This document shows, one piece after another, positions 9,881-18,533 of a stretch of DNA of 64,000 nt; the stretch's first letter is position 1, and every line of letters starts with the position of its first letter. The stretch covers positions 372,001 through 436,000 of the forward strand of contig CAVYNA010000001.1 in assembly GCA_963769765.1 (NCBI GenBank). The letters run 5' to 3'. The DNA comes from Bog-756 sp963769765 (GTDB lineage Bacteria; Actinomycetota; Acidimicrobiia; Acidimicrobiales; RAAP-2). A program made the translations under genes and the position numbers. The notes beneath the pieces are model-generated. The model saw only the letters and a list, made by a program, of their open reading frames with translations, was not told where the DNA came from and did not search any database.

Positions 9881-11119
9881 TCAGGGTCGACGCCCGTTCG
9901 GCATCAGATCGCTCGCACCCCACTGGCCGAGCTCGTTGAGCTGCACCTGGTTGCCGGTCGCCTCGACGATCTGGCCACCACCCACGAAGAGCGCCGTGTG
10001 GTACACGCTGGTCCAGTCGGTCTGGCTCGAGCCCCAGAACACGAGGTCGCCGGCCACCAGCGCGTCGAGTGCGACCGGCACTCCGGCCGTGTGGTACTGG
10101 TCGTTGGCGACCCGGGCGAAGGAGACTCCTGCACCGTTGGTCCAAGCGGCGAGCGCGAGTCCTGAGCAGTCGTACCCGACCGGACCGTTGCCGCCCCAGA
10201 TGTAGGGCTTCCCGAGCTGTGCGAATGCGAAGAGAACGGCCCGGTCCCCGGGAGTGGCCGCCGTGAAGAGCAGCGCGAGCGGCGGAGCCCCACCCGCCGT
10301 TGCGTCGCCGTAGGCGAGCGCCGTCCCGTTCTGCTCGACGATCCAGTAGCCACGTCCCGAGCCGGTTGCGACGATGCGCTCGACCGGCTCGCCGGTGGAT
10401 CCCGCGGCGGAGCCGAAGAACGCCGCGTCACCGAAGGAGAAGATCCCGCCGTCCGAGGCGACGAGCCAGTAGCCGTTCGCGTCCGGGGTCGGCGCCATCC
10501 CGACGATCTGCTGGTTGAGGCGGATGGCCCCGGTCGAACCGAAGAATGCCGCGTCCCCGAAGGAGAAGATCCCGCCGTCCGAGGCGACGAGCCAGTAACC
10601 CTTCGCGTCCGGTGTGGGCGCCATCCCGACGATCGGCTGGTTGAGCCGGATGGCCCCGGTCGAACCGAAGAATGCCGCGTCCCCGAAGGAGAACACGCCG
10701 CCGTCCGAGGCGATGAGCCAATAGCCGCGACCGTCCGGTGTGGGCGCCATCCCGACGATCGGCTGGTTGAGCCGGATGGCCCCGGTCGAACCGAAGAACG
10801 CCGCGTCCCCGAAGGAGAAGATCCCGCCGTCGGTGGCGACGAGCCAGTAGCCGCGATGGTCGCCGGTGGCGACCGCGGCGACGACCGGTTGGTTGAGGGG
10901 GCCGGAGAGCTCGCCGTAGTCGTGCACGCCGAAGGCGTGCACCTGGCCCGAGGGGGTCGCGAGCCAGAACGCGCCGGGCGCCTCCATCGCGATCGCATGG
11001 GTGCTGCGCACGGCGTGGGGGGCCGCCGCTCCGCTCCGGGTCACCCCGAGGACGGCCAGGAGCGGGATCGCGATCGCCGCCATCCAGCGGACCGACGGAC
11101 GGCCCGGACCTCGTCCCAT
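9881..11119 (-). CDS. Secreted NlpC/P60 cell-wall hydrolase with GYWLVASDGG repeats
   Basis: A 412-residue exported protein. A signal peptide (hydrophobic core MAAIAIPLLAVLGV, cleavage near GAAA) is followed by four 42-residue repeats at residues 90-256, each starting GYWL and containing DGGIFSFGDAAFFGS, then an NlpC/P60 domain from about residue 288. The catalytic cysteine is in GYDCSGLAL (C318) and the histidine in YHTALFVGG (H374); an Asn near 390 can be the third polar residue. Family members cleave peptidoglycan stem peptides. The repeats resemble beta-propeller blades and may bind wall polymer; that is inference. ATG 11119 was chosen over an upstream start because GGAGGGG precedes it and the signal peptide then begins cleanly. 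Confidence 0.88.
   Translation of the reverse strand: MGRGPGRPSVRWMAAIAIPLLAVLGVTRSGAAAPHAVRSTHAIAMEAPGAFWLATPSGQVHAFGVHDYGELSGPLNQPVVAAVATGDHRGYWLVATDGGIFSFGDAAFFGSTGAIRLNQPIVGMAPTPDGRGYWLIASDGGVFSFGDAAFFGSTGAIRLNQPIVGMAPTPDAKGYWLVASDGGIFSFGDAAFFGSTGAIRLNQQIVGMAPTPDANGYWLVASDGGIFSFGDAAFFGSAAGSTGEPVERIVATGSGRGYWIVEQNGTALAYGDATAGGAPPLALLFTAATPGDRAVLFAFAQLGKPYIWGGNGPVGYDCSGLALAAWTNGAGVSFARVANDQYHTAGVPVALDALVAGDLVFWGSSQTDWTSVYHTALFVGGGQIVEATGNQVQLNELGQWGASDLMPNGRRP
10352..10852 (-). repeat. Four 126-base tandem coding repeats in the NlpC/P60 gene
   Basis: Four consecutive units encode 42, 42, 42 and 41 residues. The DNA of the inner units is almost identical; for instance the stretch encoding FGDAAFFGSTG recurs with 126-base spacing. 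The last unit (nearest 10352) has diverged in its second half. Near-identity at DNA level suggests recent duplication or gene conversion and makes copy number prone to change or mis-assembly. Confidence 0.85.
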
Positions 11120-11249
11120 GCACGCACCCCTCCGGCGGGCCGGGCCCGCCGCCAACATCACCCTAGGTGGTCAGTATCTCACTTGGCGTGTCGACGGGCA
11201 AGCTCCAGAGGCTGGCGGTGCGCAGGTCGGAGCGGCGAAAGGCGACGGT

Positions 11250-13232
11250 TCAGGGCGAGGGCACGGACTCGAGGGCGGCCTCGTGACGGCCGCCGGCCAG
11301 GTGGAACTCCTCGAGCCGCGGTGCCCGGGTCCAGCGCCAGTAGTCGACGAGCCGCCAGGGCGAGAGCACGTAGATGCGGTCGTCGGGCCCGCGGTACCAG
11401 CTGTGCCGGATGGAAGGGTGGGACCAGACCATGGTGTCGAGCTCGGCCTGGAGGCGCTCGTTGTACTCGTCGTGGACCTCTTGGCGGCACTCGATCGCGT
11501 CGTAGCCCCCGGCGGCGAGCGACCCGATGCAGCCCATGACATAGCGGAACTGGCACTCGGAGTGGAAGATGAGGCTGCCGCCGTGGGCGAGGTTGGTGCC
11601 CGGCCCGTAGAGGCAGAAGAAGTTCGGGAAGTTCGGGACCGTGATGCCGAGGTACGCGGTCGGCCGGTCGCCCCACTGGTCGGCGAGTCGGATCCCGTTG
11701 CGGCCCACGATCTCCATCGGCCAGAGGAAGCGGTTCGCGTGGAACCCGGTCGCATAGATGATCACGTCGACCGGATGGACCGCACCGTTCTCGCACCGCA
11801 CGTGGTCGGGTCCGATGGCGGCGATCGGGTCGGTCACGAGCTCGACGTTGTCGCGCGTGAGCGCCCGGAGCCAGCTGCCGTTGTCCTGGAGGGTCCGCTT
11901 GCCGAGGCAGACGTAGTCGGGCACGACCTTGGCCAGCAGCTCTTCGTCGCCGCCGAGCTGGTCGGCCATCCACTGGGTGAAGACCTCGCGTGCCGCATCG
12001 TTGACCGCGCTGATCGCCCGGTCCTGGTCGGGCCAGTCGGGATCGACCCGCATGGCGGGGAGCCCCCCGTCGCAGGCGGGCCAGAAGATCAAGAACCGGT
12101 ACCAACGGCCGTAGAACGGGAGGTGCTCGACGGCCCAGTGCACCCCCGGGCCGACCCGCTCGTGGTAGTTGGGGTTCGGGAACATCCACGGCGCGGACCG
12201 TTGGAAGACGGTGAGCGACGCGACGTCGGGGGCGATGGTGGGGACGATCTGGAAGGCGCTCGCGCCGCTGCCGACCACGGCGACCCGCTTGCCGGCGAGC
12301 TCGGTGCCCTCCACCCAGCGGGCAGAGTGCATGGCCACCCCTTCGAACGAGTCGCGACCGGGGATGTCCGGGAGCTTCGGTCGGTTGAGCTGTCCGACTG
12401 CGCTGATGAGGACGCGGGCCTCGATCGTCTCGGTGGCGCCCGAAGAGGTGCGGAGGTCGACGGACCACGACGCATGATCTTCGTCCCATCGCGCGCCGAC
12501 CACTTCGGTGCCGAGGCGGAGATGACCGGCGAGCCCGAACTCCTCGACACACCGCTCGAAGTACCCCTGCAGCTCGGGTTGACGCGCGAAGAACTCCGAC
12601 CACTCGTTGTCGGGGGCGAAGGAGTAGCAGTAGAAGTGGTTGCCGACGTCGACCCGACATCCCGGGTAGCGGTTCTCCCACCACGTCCCCCCGACGCCGT
12701 CGTTCTTCTCCACGATGGTGAAGGGGATCCCCGCCCGGGCGAGGCGGAAGCCGGCAAGGAGGCCCGACATCCCGGCACCGATCACGACCACCGGACAGAA
12801 CTCCTTGGCCTGTCCAGGCAGGTCGTCGACCCACCGGGTGTCCCGGGCGTCGACCCCGTCGAGGCCGAGCTCTTCGAGCATCAGCGGTACGTACTCCTCG
12901 GGCACCTCGCCCGCGACCAGCACGTTCATCATCTCGTGGACGAGCTCGGGTGAAGGCGGCGGCGGCATCTGGCACCCACGGTCGCGGTACGCCACGATGA
13001 GCTCGAGCGCCCGGGCGCGCACGGCCGCCTGGTCGTCGGGGCTCATGAAGCCCTGCACCTCGTTCAGGTAGATGCCGACGGGACGGTGCGGTCCGCGAAG
13101 ATGGGAAGGGTCCCCCGTGAGGTGGACCATCGACATCAGCAGCGCTGGCACGCTGACGTCCTCGAGGTACGCCGCGATCTCCTCGTCGCTGTCGGTGATC
13201 GGCTCCGTCCCGAGCCGGTTGCCCATGGGCAT
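11250..13232 (-). CDS. FAD-dependent Baeyer-Villiger-type monooxygenase
   Basis: A flavin monooxygenase of 660 residues that would turn a ketone into an ester or lactone using NADPH and oxygen. The FAD-binding motif VIGAGMSGLLAG is near residue 150, GGTWWENRYPGC near 181, the Baeyer-Villiger fingerprint FEGVAMHSARW at about 296 (fits FxGxxxHxxxW), and the NADPH-binding VVGSGASAFQ near 320. About 145 residues precede the first Rossmann motif, an extension seen in some actinobacterial members. ATG 13232 follows AGGAGG with a 9-base spacer; the frame stays open far upstream but without a comparable start. It is divergent from an HSL-type esterase, a natural partner that could hydrolyse the ester product. 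Substrate unknown. Confidence 0.92.
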   Translation of the reverse strand: MPMGNRLGTEPITDSDEEIAAYLEDVSVPALLMSMVHLTGDPSHLRGPHRPVGIYLNEVQGFMSPDDQAAVRARALELIVAYRDRGCQMPPPPSPELVHEMMNVLVAGEVPEEYVPLMLEELGLDGVDARDTRWVDDLPGQAKEFCPVVVIGAGMSGLLAGFRLARAGIPFTIVEKNDGVGGTWWENRYPGCRVDVGNHFYCYSFAPDNEWSEFFARQPELQGYFERCVEEFGLAGHLRLGTEVVGARWDEDHASWSVDLRTSSGATETIEARVLISAVGQLNRPKLPDIPGRDSFEGVAMHSARWVEGTELAGKRVAVVGSGASAFQIVPTIAPDVASLTVFQRSAPWMFPNPNYHERVGPGVHWAVEHLPFYGRWYRFLIFWPACDGGLPAMRVDPDWPDQDRAISAVNDAAREVFTQWMADQLGGDEELLAKVVPDYVCLGKRTLQDNGSWLRALTRDNVELVTDPIAAIGPDHVRCENGAVHPVDVIIYATGFHANRFLWPMEIVGRNGIRLADQWGDRPTAYLGITVPNFPNFFCLYGPGTNLAHGGSLIFHSECQFRYVMGCIGSLAAGGYDAIECRQEVHDEYNERLQAELDTMVWSHPSIRHSWYRGPDDRIYVLSPWRLVDYWRWTRAPRLEEFHLAGGRHEAALESVPSP

Positions 13233-13344
13233 CGGTCGCACCCTCCTTCCCTGCCCACGTGTCCGCGCACCATCACTGCGGGCACGACGGCGGGCCCCTG
13301 CGACCCTATGATCATCCCCCGCGCGGCACAAGGAGGAGGTTGGC

Positions 13345-14259
13345 ATGGCCCATCCAGGCATCGAGCTGGTCCGGTCGTTCCTCACCGACTCGGGGGTCGC
13401 TGCCGGATCGATCGTCGACATGCGGAATGCGATGGCCGAGCTCGCGGCGTCCGTCTCCCCGCCCGACGGAGTCACGGTGCGCACGGGTGAGCTGGCGGGC
13501 CGGCCCGCGGAGTGGCTGTCGCCTGACGGTGGTGCCGAGGATCGGACCGTGCTCTACCTCCACGGCGGCGGGTACTGCGCCGGGACGCTGGGCACCCACC
13601 GGGTCCTCGCCGGCCGGCTCGCACTCGCCACCGGCACGCGCGTTGTGACCCTCGACTACCGCCTCGCTCCCGAGCATCCCTTTCCGGCGGCCCTCGACGA
13701 CGCCGTGGCGGCGTTCGACGCCCTCTGCGCGGGCGGACTCGCGCCGGACCGGTGCGCGATCGCCGGCGACTCCGCCGGCGGGGGACTGACCGTCGCGACC
13801 CTCCTCGCTCTCCGCGGAGCCGGGCGACCGTTGCCGGCAGCCGCAGCCTGCCTCTCGCCGTGGACCGATCTCACCCAGACGTCCGGCGCCTACGAGCGGC
13901 TCGCCGGGGCCGACCCCATGGTGTCGAAGCGCGGACTGGACGAGATGGCGTCGGCGTACCTCGGCGAGACCGACCCCCGCACCGAGCTCGCCTCGCCGCT
14001 CTTCGCCGACCGGCTCGGTGGGCTGCCCCCGGTGCGGATCGACGTGGGTTCCGCCGAAGTGCTCCTCGACGACGCGACGGCACTCGCCGAGCGGATCCGC
14101 ACGGACGGCGGTGAGGTCGAGCTCGTGGTGTGGCCCGAGATGATCCACGTCTTCCAGGCCTTTCCGGGAGACCTCCTCCCCGAGGCGGACGAGAGCGTCG
14201 CCGCGATCGGTGCGTTCCTCGCCGAGCACCTCGGCATCGGGAAGGTCACACCCGCGTAG
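13345..14259 (+). CDS. HSL-family alpha/beta hydrolase (esterase/lipase)
   Basis: A 304-residue esterase of the hormone-sensitive-lipase group. The oxyanion-hole motif is YLHGGGYCAGTL, the nucleophile serine lies in GDSAGGGL, and the catalytic histidine in EMIHVFQAF near the C-terminus; an acidic partner is expected in the preceding ~30 residues. AGGAGG sits just before ATG 13345. It is transcribed away from the Baeyer-Villiger monooxygenase with about 110 bases between starts, which fits a ketone-to-ester-to-acid/alcohol sequence. Its end overlaps the convergent FUSC gene by 14 bases. Confidence 0.92.
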   Translation: MAHPGIELVRSFLTDSGVAAGSIVDMRNAMAELAASVSPPDGVTVRTGELAGRPAEWLSPDGGAEDRTVLYLHGGGYCAGTLGTHRVLAGRLALATGTRVVTLDYRLAPEHPFPAALDDAVAAFDALCAGGLAPDRCAIAGDSAGGGLTVATLLALRGAGRPLPAAAACLSPWTDLTQTSGAYERLAGADPMVSKRGLDEMASAYLGETDPRTELASPLFADRLGGLPPVRIDVGSAEVLLDDATALAERIRTDGGEVELVVWPEMIHVFQAFPGDLLPEADESVAAIGAFLAEHLGIGKVTPA

Positions 14260-16405
14260 CCGGACCCGGACCCGTGAGCACGGCGACCGTGTCGACCGCG
14301 TTCACCATCTCGTCCAGCTGGGCCAGCACTGCGGGCGCGACGGTGGAACTGCGTTCGATCCGGAGACAGGTCTCGCGGAGGCCGGCCCCAACGATTCGGG
14401 ACCGATCCGCTTCGTGGTCCGGTGCCGAGAGGTCGGAGGCTGCCCGGGCGAGCAACGTGTCGAGCCGTTCCGCGAACTGGCGCGCCCCGACCGTCGGTCC
14501 TGACGCGGGGAGCTCGACGCGGAGGCGATGGGCCGCACGGACGAGGCGACGGAGGGCGACGAGCACCCCCTGGGCGAGGTCGGGCTCGATCCGACGCGAC
14601 GCCGGCTCGGCGAGGGATCGGCCGACGGCGGCCTGTGCGTCGAGGTAGGCGAGCCTCGCCTGTCGGGCCGCCGCACGGACCGCGTCGGGGTTCGGCGCCC
14701 TGCCGGTGGCGAGCCAGCCGAGGACGGTGCGGAGGTAACGCCGCTGGGCGCCGATCAGCCGGGTGAGGGCGAACCGGGCCTCGCCCCTCGACCAGGTCGG
14801 CCACACGAGGTACGCGACGAGGGCGACCGATCCGCCGATGACGGTGTCGACGATGCGGATGCCGGCCACCGAGAGCGAGACCTGCTGCCCGCCGCCGATG
14901 AGGACGAGGACGAGTCCCGTGAGGAACGCCACGCCGACCGCGTAGCTCGACTGGTAGAAGGCGAACGTCCCCCACGCAGTGACGCCGGCGAGCAGGAGCT
15001 CGACGCCCGACCCGGGAGGTGCGACGGCGACGAGGACGCCGACCGCCCCGACGCCGAAGGCGGAGCCGACCACGCGGGCGACCCCACGCGTCATGGTCGA
15101 CGCGAAGTCCGGTCTGAGCACGACTGCCGCGCTCAGCGCGATCCAGTACGAACGCGCCAAGCCCGACTGTTGGAAGGCGACGTCGAGCACCGGGACGACG
15201 ACGGCGAGGCGGAGCGCATGGCGGAACGCCGCAGAGTCGAAGGTGAGGTGGTCGGCCAAGGTCGCAGACGCCACGGCCACTCCTTCGACCGCCCGCTCGG
15301 TGAGCCCCCGTCGCCGGAGTCGTGGACCGGTCGGCTCGTCGTCGGTGAGCAGCCGTCCCGAGGCACGGAGCTGCCCGGCGATCGCCGAGGTGCGCGCGGC
15401 GATCGAGGGCGCGAGTGCTCCGACGACGGGAGCTTCGCCGAGCTCCTCTCCGAGCGCCTCGATGTGCTCCGTCCCGCCCCCCGGATCGTGTGCGATGGTC
15501 GCCCTCGAGCCCGGCGCCACGGCGGTCACGCCGGCCAATGTGTCGAGCGAGGTGGCGATCGCTTCCCGGAGACCGCTGGCCAGGTGCGAGGCTCGTGCCT
15601 CCCGGATCGAGTCGACCAACCCGTCGAGTCCGAGCAGCTCGAGCCGGAGCCGGCGTGCCTCGTCGAGGGCGGCGAGCATCCGCTGGACGTCGGCGCGACC
15701 GAAGAGGGTCCGCGTCCCCAACACCGTGCTCGCGGCGTCGATCGCCCCGGCGACGGTCGGGCTCAATGCGCCTGCCGGGCCCCGTGCCATCGCCGCGAGC
15801 CGGGTGAAGACGGTTGCGAGCGCCAGGCGCTGCTCGCCGGTCCCCGACGGGAGCCGGACCGCGAGCTGGACGGCGGTCTGGACCGCACCGCCGACGAGGA
15901 CGGCGACCGCCGTCGTGACCGCCGCGCCGACCGACTCGGGCGCGCGGCCGAAGACGATCATCGCCATCACCCCCTGGGTGCCGACGACCGAACGGGTGGG
16001 GCCGAGTGCAACCATGAGGCCGCCGACGAAGCACCAGAGCACGAGGGTCGCGACGTGCAGCCAGAGCACACCCGCGCAGACGCCGCCGACAAGGGCGGAC
16101 ACCGCGAGTCCGCACGCGTCGAGCGCCATGGCACCGCCTGCGAGGCGCGGTCCGTTGATCGTCGACGCGAGCCCGACGAACATCGCGCCGAGCGCGAGCC
16201 CCGCGGTCGTCCGCGGTGTTCCGGCCGCGAGCCCGAGGGCGAAGAGTCCGACGACCGGGAGGGCGGTGACCGCGCCGGCCACCGGCGTGACCGATCCGCG
16301 GTCGAACCGGGTCGCTGCCCGCAGCGTCAGCCCGATGACGCCGCGCGACCCTGACTCGTCGGCGGTCGTCGACCGCGGTCGAGCCCGACCTTCCTCCCGC
16401 CCCAC
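14246..16405 (-). CDS. FUSC-family (fusaric acid resistance / YccS-like) membrane protein
   Basis: A 719-residue membrane protein with two groups of hydrophobic helices, the first over roughly residues 20-170 and the second around residues 380-540, each followed by a long soluble helical stretch. This two-repeat layout is typical of FUSC/ArAE proteins, thought to export aromatic acids or similar toxic compounds. The C-terminal half begins FRHALRLAVVVPVLDVAFQ and contains YWIALSAAVVLRPDF, a recognisable FUSC motif region. GTG 16405 was chosen because AGGAG lies just upstream, 8 bases after the SDR stop; the frame stays open into the SDR gene but no better start is seen. It is co-directional with, and probably coupled to, the SDR gene. 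Confidence 0.85.
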   Translation of the reverse strand: MGREEGRARPRSTTADESGSRGVIGLTLRAATRFDRGSVTPVAGAVTALPVVGLFALGLAAGTPRTTAGLALGAMFVGLASTINGPRLAGGAMALDACGLAVSALVGGVCAGVLWLHVATLVLWCFVGGLMVALGPTRSVVGTQGVMAMIVFGRAPESVGAAVTTAVAVLVGGAVQTAVQLAVRLPSGTGEQRLALATVFTRLAAMARGPAGALSPTVAGAIDAASTVLGTRTLFGRADVQRMLAALDEARRLRLELLGLDGLVDSIREARASHLASGLREAIATSLDTLAGVTAVAPGSRATIAHDPGGGTEHIEALGEELGEAPVVGALAPSIAARTSAIAGQLRASGRLLTDDEPTGPRLRRRGLTERAVEGVAVASATLADHLTFDSAAFRHALRLAVVVPVLDVAFQQSGLARSYWIALSAAVVLRPDFASTMTRGVARVVGSAFGVGAVGVLVAVAPPGSGVELLLAGVTAWGTFAFYQSSYAVGVAFLTGLVLVLIGGGQQVSLSVAGIRIVDTVIGGSVALVAYLVWPTWSRGEARFALTRLIGAQRRYLRTVLGWLATGRAPNPDAVRAAARQARLAYLDAQAAVGRSLAEPASRRIEPDLAQGVLVALRRLVRAAHRLRVELPASGPTVGARQFAERLDTLLARAASDLSAPDHEADRSRIVGAGLRETCLRIERSSTVAPAVLAQLDEMVNAVDTVAVLTGPGPATRV

Positions 16406-16412
16406 CGGGCTC

Positions 16413-17210
16413 CTAGGCCGTCGTCGCGATCCCGCCGTCGACCGGGATGACCGCACCGGTGAGGTACGCGCCGGCCCGTGAGGCGAGGAAGATGGCGACG
16501 CCGGCCATGTCGTCCGGGCGGCCGATGCGCTTGAGTGGCGTCGACTCGGCGATCTGGTCACCGAAGGCCTCGAGGGTCGCCGCCATCATCTTCGACTCGA
16601 ATGGACCCGGCGCGATGGCGTTGACGGTGATCCGGGGCGCAAGCCGTTTGGCGAGATGACGGGTCAGCTGGTGGACCGCCGCCTTCGACGCGGAGTAGGA
16701 GAAGGTTTCGAGGTGGGGGACGTGGATGCCGTCGATCGACCCGACGTTGATCACGCGGGACGGTTCGTCGGCACTCGCCCGAGCTTCGAGCAGTGGGAGG
16801 AGGTACTTGGTCGTGTGGAAGACCCCCTCGACATTGAGTCCGAGCACGCGTTGCCAGCTCGCAGCGTCGTGCTCGACGAGCGGCGCGCCCCAGGTGGCTC
16901 CGGCGTTGTTGACGAGCACGTCGACGTGACCGTGGTCGGCTGCCACCGATGCCGCGAGCTGTCGGGCACCGTCTTCGGTGGAGAGGTCGACCGCGTGGCC
17001 GGAGCACCGCCCGATCGCCGAGAGCTCGCCGACGGTCGTCTCGACGACGTCGACCTTGCGGGAGGCGACGACCACGGTTGCGCCCGCTGAGACGAATCCT
17101 CGTGCGATCATGAACCCGATCCCTCGGGTCCCTCCGGTGACCACGACCGTCCTGCCGTCGACGGCGAACAGGTCGGACGGGTCGGACGGTTCGGACCGAG
17201 GCGAGCTCAT
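16413..17210 (-). CDS. SDR-family oxidoreductase
   Basis: A 265-residue classical short-chain dehydrogenase/reductase using NAD(P)H. The cofactor motif is VVTGGTRGIGF (TGxxxGIG), followed by NNAGATW, the catalytic serine in NVGSIDGIH, and the YSASK catalytic Tyr-Lys pair. The C-terminus IPVDGGIATTA is typical. ATG 17210 begins MSSPRSEP; the frame is open further upstream into the divergent acyl-CoA dehydrogenase region but that extension is Arg-rich and not protein-like. It lies upstream of the FUSC gene and is divergent from an acyl-CoA dehydrogenase, with a palindrome between the starts. A role in beta-oxidation-like or alcohol metabolism is plausible. Confidence 0.92.
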   Translation of the reverse strand: MSSPRSEPSDPSDLFAVDGRTVVVTGGTRGIGFMIARGFVSAGATVVVASRKVDVVETTVGELSAIGRCSGHAVDLSTEDGARQLAASVAADHGHVDVLVNNAGATWGAPLVEHDAASWQRVLGLNVEGVFHTTKYLLPLLEARASADEPSRVINVGSIDGIHVPHLETFSYSASKAAVHQLTRHLAKRLAPRITVNAIAPGPFESKMMAATLEAFGDQIAESTPLKRIGRPDDMAGVAIFLASRAGAYLTGAVIPVDGGIATTA

Positions 17211-17215
17211 GGCCG

Positions 17216-17245
17216 ACGACGGTACTGCAGGCAGTGCGCCGTCGT
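17216..17245. promoter_or_regulatory. Nested palindrome between divergent SDR and acyl-CoA dehydrogenase genes
   Basis: The inner element is ACTGC-AG-GCAGT; it is flanked by outer arms ACGACGG and CCGTCGT. Both pairs are exact inverted repeats, although the two gaps between inner and outer arms differ (1 and 3 bases). It sits 6 bases upstream of the SDR start and about 30 upstream of the dehydrogenase start, where a repressor could block both genes. No regulator is encoded next to it, so operator function is a guess. Confidence 0.35.
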
Positions 17246-17275
17246 GGGGGTGCACACGCGAGACGGAGGTGGACG

Positions 17276-18430
17276 GTGGATCTCGGATTGACGGACGAAC
17301 AAGCGAGCCTCCAAGCCGAGCTGCGTGAGTACTTCGCCGGGCTGGTCGCAGACGCCGAGGCCGAGGCCGACGGTGAGCACGCCTATCTCCGCACGATCCG
17401 GCGGATGGGCGCGGACGGGTGGCTCGGGCTCGGGTGGCCACCCGAGTACGGAGGGCAGGGACGCGGCCCGATCGAGCAGATGATCTTCGTCGAGGAGTCG
17501 CACTGGGCGGGGGTGCCCCTGCCGCTGCTCACGCTCAACAGCGTCGGTCCGACGCTGATGTCCCTCGGCACACCGGAGCAAAAGGAGCGGATCCTCCCGG
17601 GCATCCTCCGCGGCGAGGTGCACTTCGCGATCGGCTACACCGAGCCGACGGCCGGCACCGACCTCGCGTCGCTGCAGACGCGGGCGGTCCGGGACGGCGA
17701 CGAGTACGTGATCAACGGGGAGAAGCTCTTCACGAGTGCGATCCAGTACGCCGACTACGTCTGGTTGGCCGTCCGCACGGATCCGACGCTGGCGAAGCAC
17801 AAGGGCCTCTCGGTGCTCATCGTGCCGACCGACGCCCCGGGGTTCCACTGGACACCGCTGCGGACCGTCGCCGGTGAGTTCACCAGCTCCACCTACTACG
17901 ACGATGTCCGGGTGCCGATCGCCAGCCTGGTGGGCGAGGAGAACCAGGGATGGAAGCTGATCACCAACCAGCTCAACCACGAGCGGGTGGCGATCTGCCC
18001 GGTCTCTGGCATCCTTCGTGACCTCTCCGAGGTCACCGCGTGGGCACGCGACCACTCCGTCAGTGGGCGCAGGGTGATCGACCACGAGTGGGTCCGCCTC
18101 CATCTCGCACGGGTGTTCGCCCGCGCCGAGTTCCTCAAGCTCATCAACTGGAAGGTCGCCTGGGCGTCGAGCCGGGGGCTCAACCCGGCGGACGCGTCGG
18201 CCACCAAGGTGTTCGGCACTGAGTTCTCGCTCGAGGCCTACCGACTGCTGCTCGAAGTCGTCGGCCAGGCCGGCTACCTGCCGGAAGGGTCGCCGGGCGC
18301 TGTCCTGCGTGGTCGTCTCGAGCGCGCTTCGCGCGCCCAGACCATCTTCACCTTCGGGGGTGGGACCAACGAGATCCAGCGTGACCTGATCGCCATGGTC
18401 GGGCTCGGCATGCCCCGGGCACCGCGTTAG
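17276..18430 (+). CDS. Acyl-CoA dehydrogenase
   Basis: A 384-residue flavoprotein that introduces an alpha-beta double bond into an acyl-CoA. The N-terminal helical domain is followed by IGYTEPTAGTDLASLQTRAV, which contacts FAD, and GEKLFTSAIQYADYVWLA; the C-terminal domain ends with FGGGTNEIQRDLIA, a hallmark of the family. GTG 17276 was chosen because GGAGG lies 6 bases upstream and residue two onwards (DLGLTDEQ) matches family N-termini. Actinobacterial steroid and branched-chain dehydrogenases look like this, but no partner alpha/beta subunit pair is seen here. It is divergent from the SDR gene. Confidence 0.93.
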   Translation: MDLGLTDEQASLQAELREYFAGLVADAEAEADGEHAYLRTIRRMGADGWLGLGWPPEYGGQGRGPIEQMIFVEESHWAGVPLPLLTLNSVGPTLMSLGTPEQKERILPGILRGEVHFAIGYTEPTAGTDLASLQTRAVRDGDEYVINGEKLFTSAIQYADYVWLAVRTDPTLAKHKGLSVLIVPTDAPGFHWTPLRTVAGEFTSSTYYDDVRVPIASLVGEENQGWKLITNQLNHERVAICPVSGILRDLSEVTAWARDHSVSGRRVIDHEWVRLHLARVFARAEFLKLINWKVAWASSRGLNPADASATKVFGTEFSLEAYRLLLEVVGQAGYLPEGSPGAVLRGRLERASRAQTIFTFGGGTNEIQRDLIAMVGLGMPRAPR

Positions 18431-18533
18431 CCGAGCTCGGCGCGGACACGAGGGCCACGCCCGGTCTCGCGTCGGACCTACACTGCGGCGGGCGAACCCG
18501 ACTCGCCCGTCGGCATCACGCGGGAGGCGCCAG

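Noticed and set aside
10352..10852. Regular 126-base repeats resembling an array
   Set aside because: The repeats are coding and contiguous, without spacers, and translate as 42-residue units, so this is not a CRISPR array.
11001..12953. 650-codon plus-strand frame over the Baeyer-Villiger gene
   Set aside because: No motif, Asp/Val/Glu-rich as typical of antisense frames in GC-rich genes.
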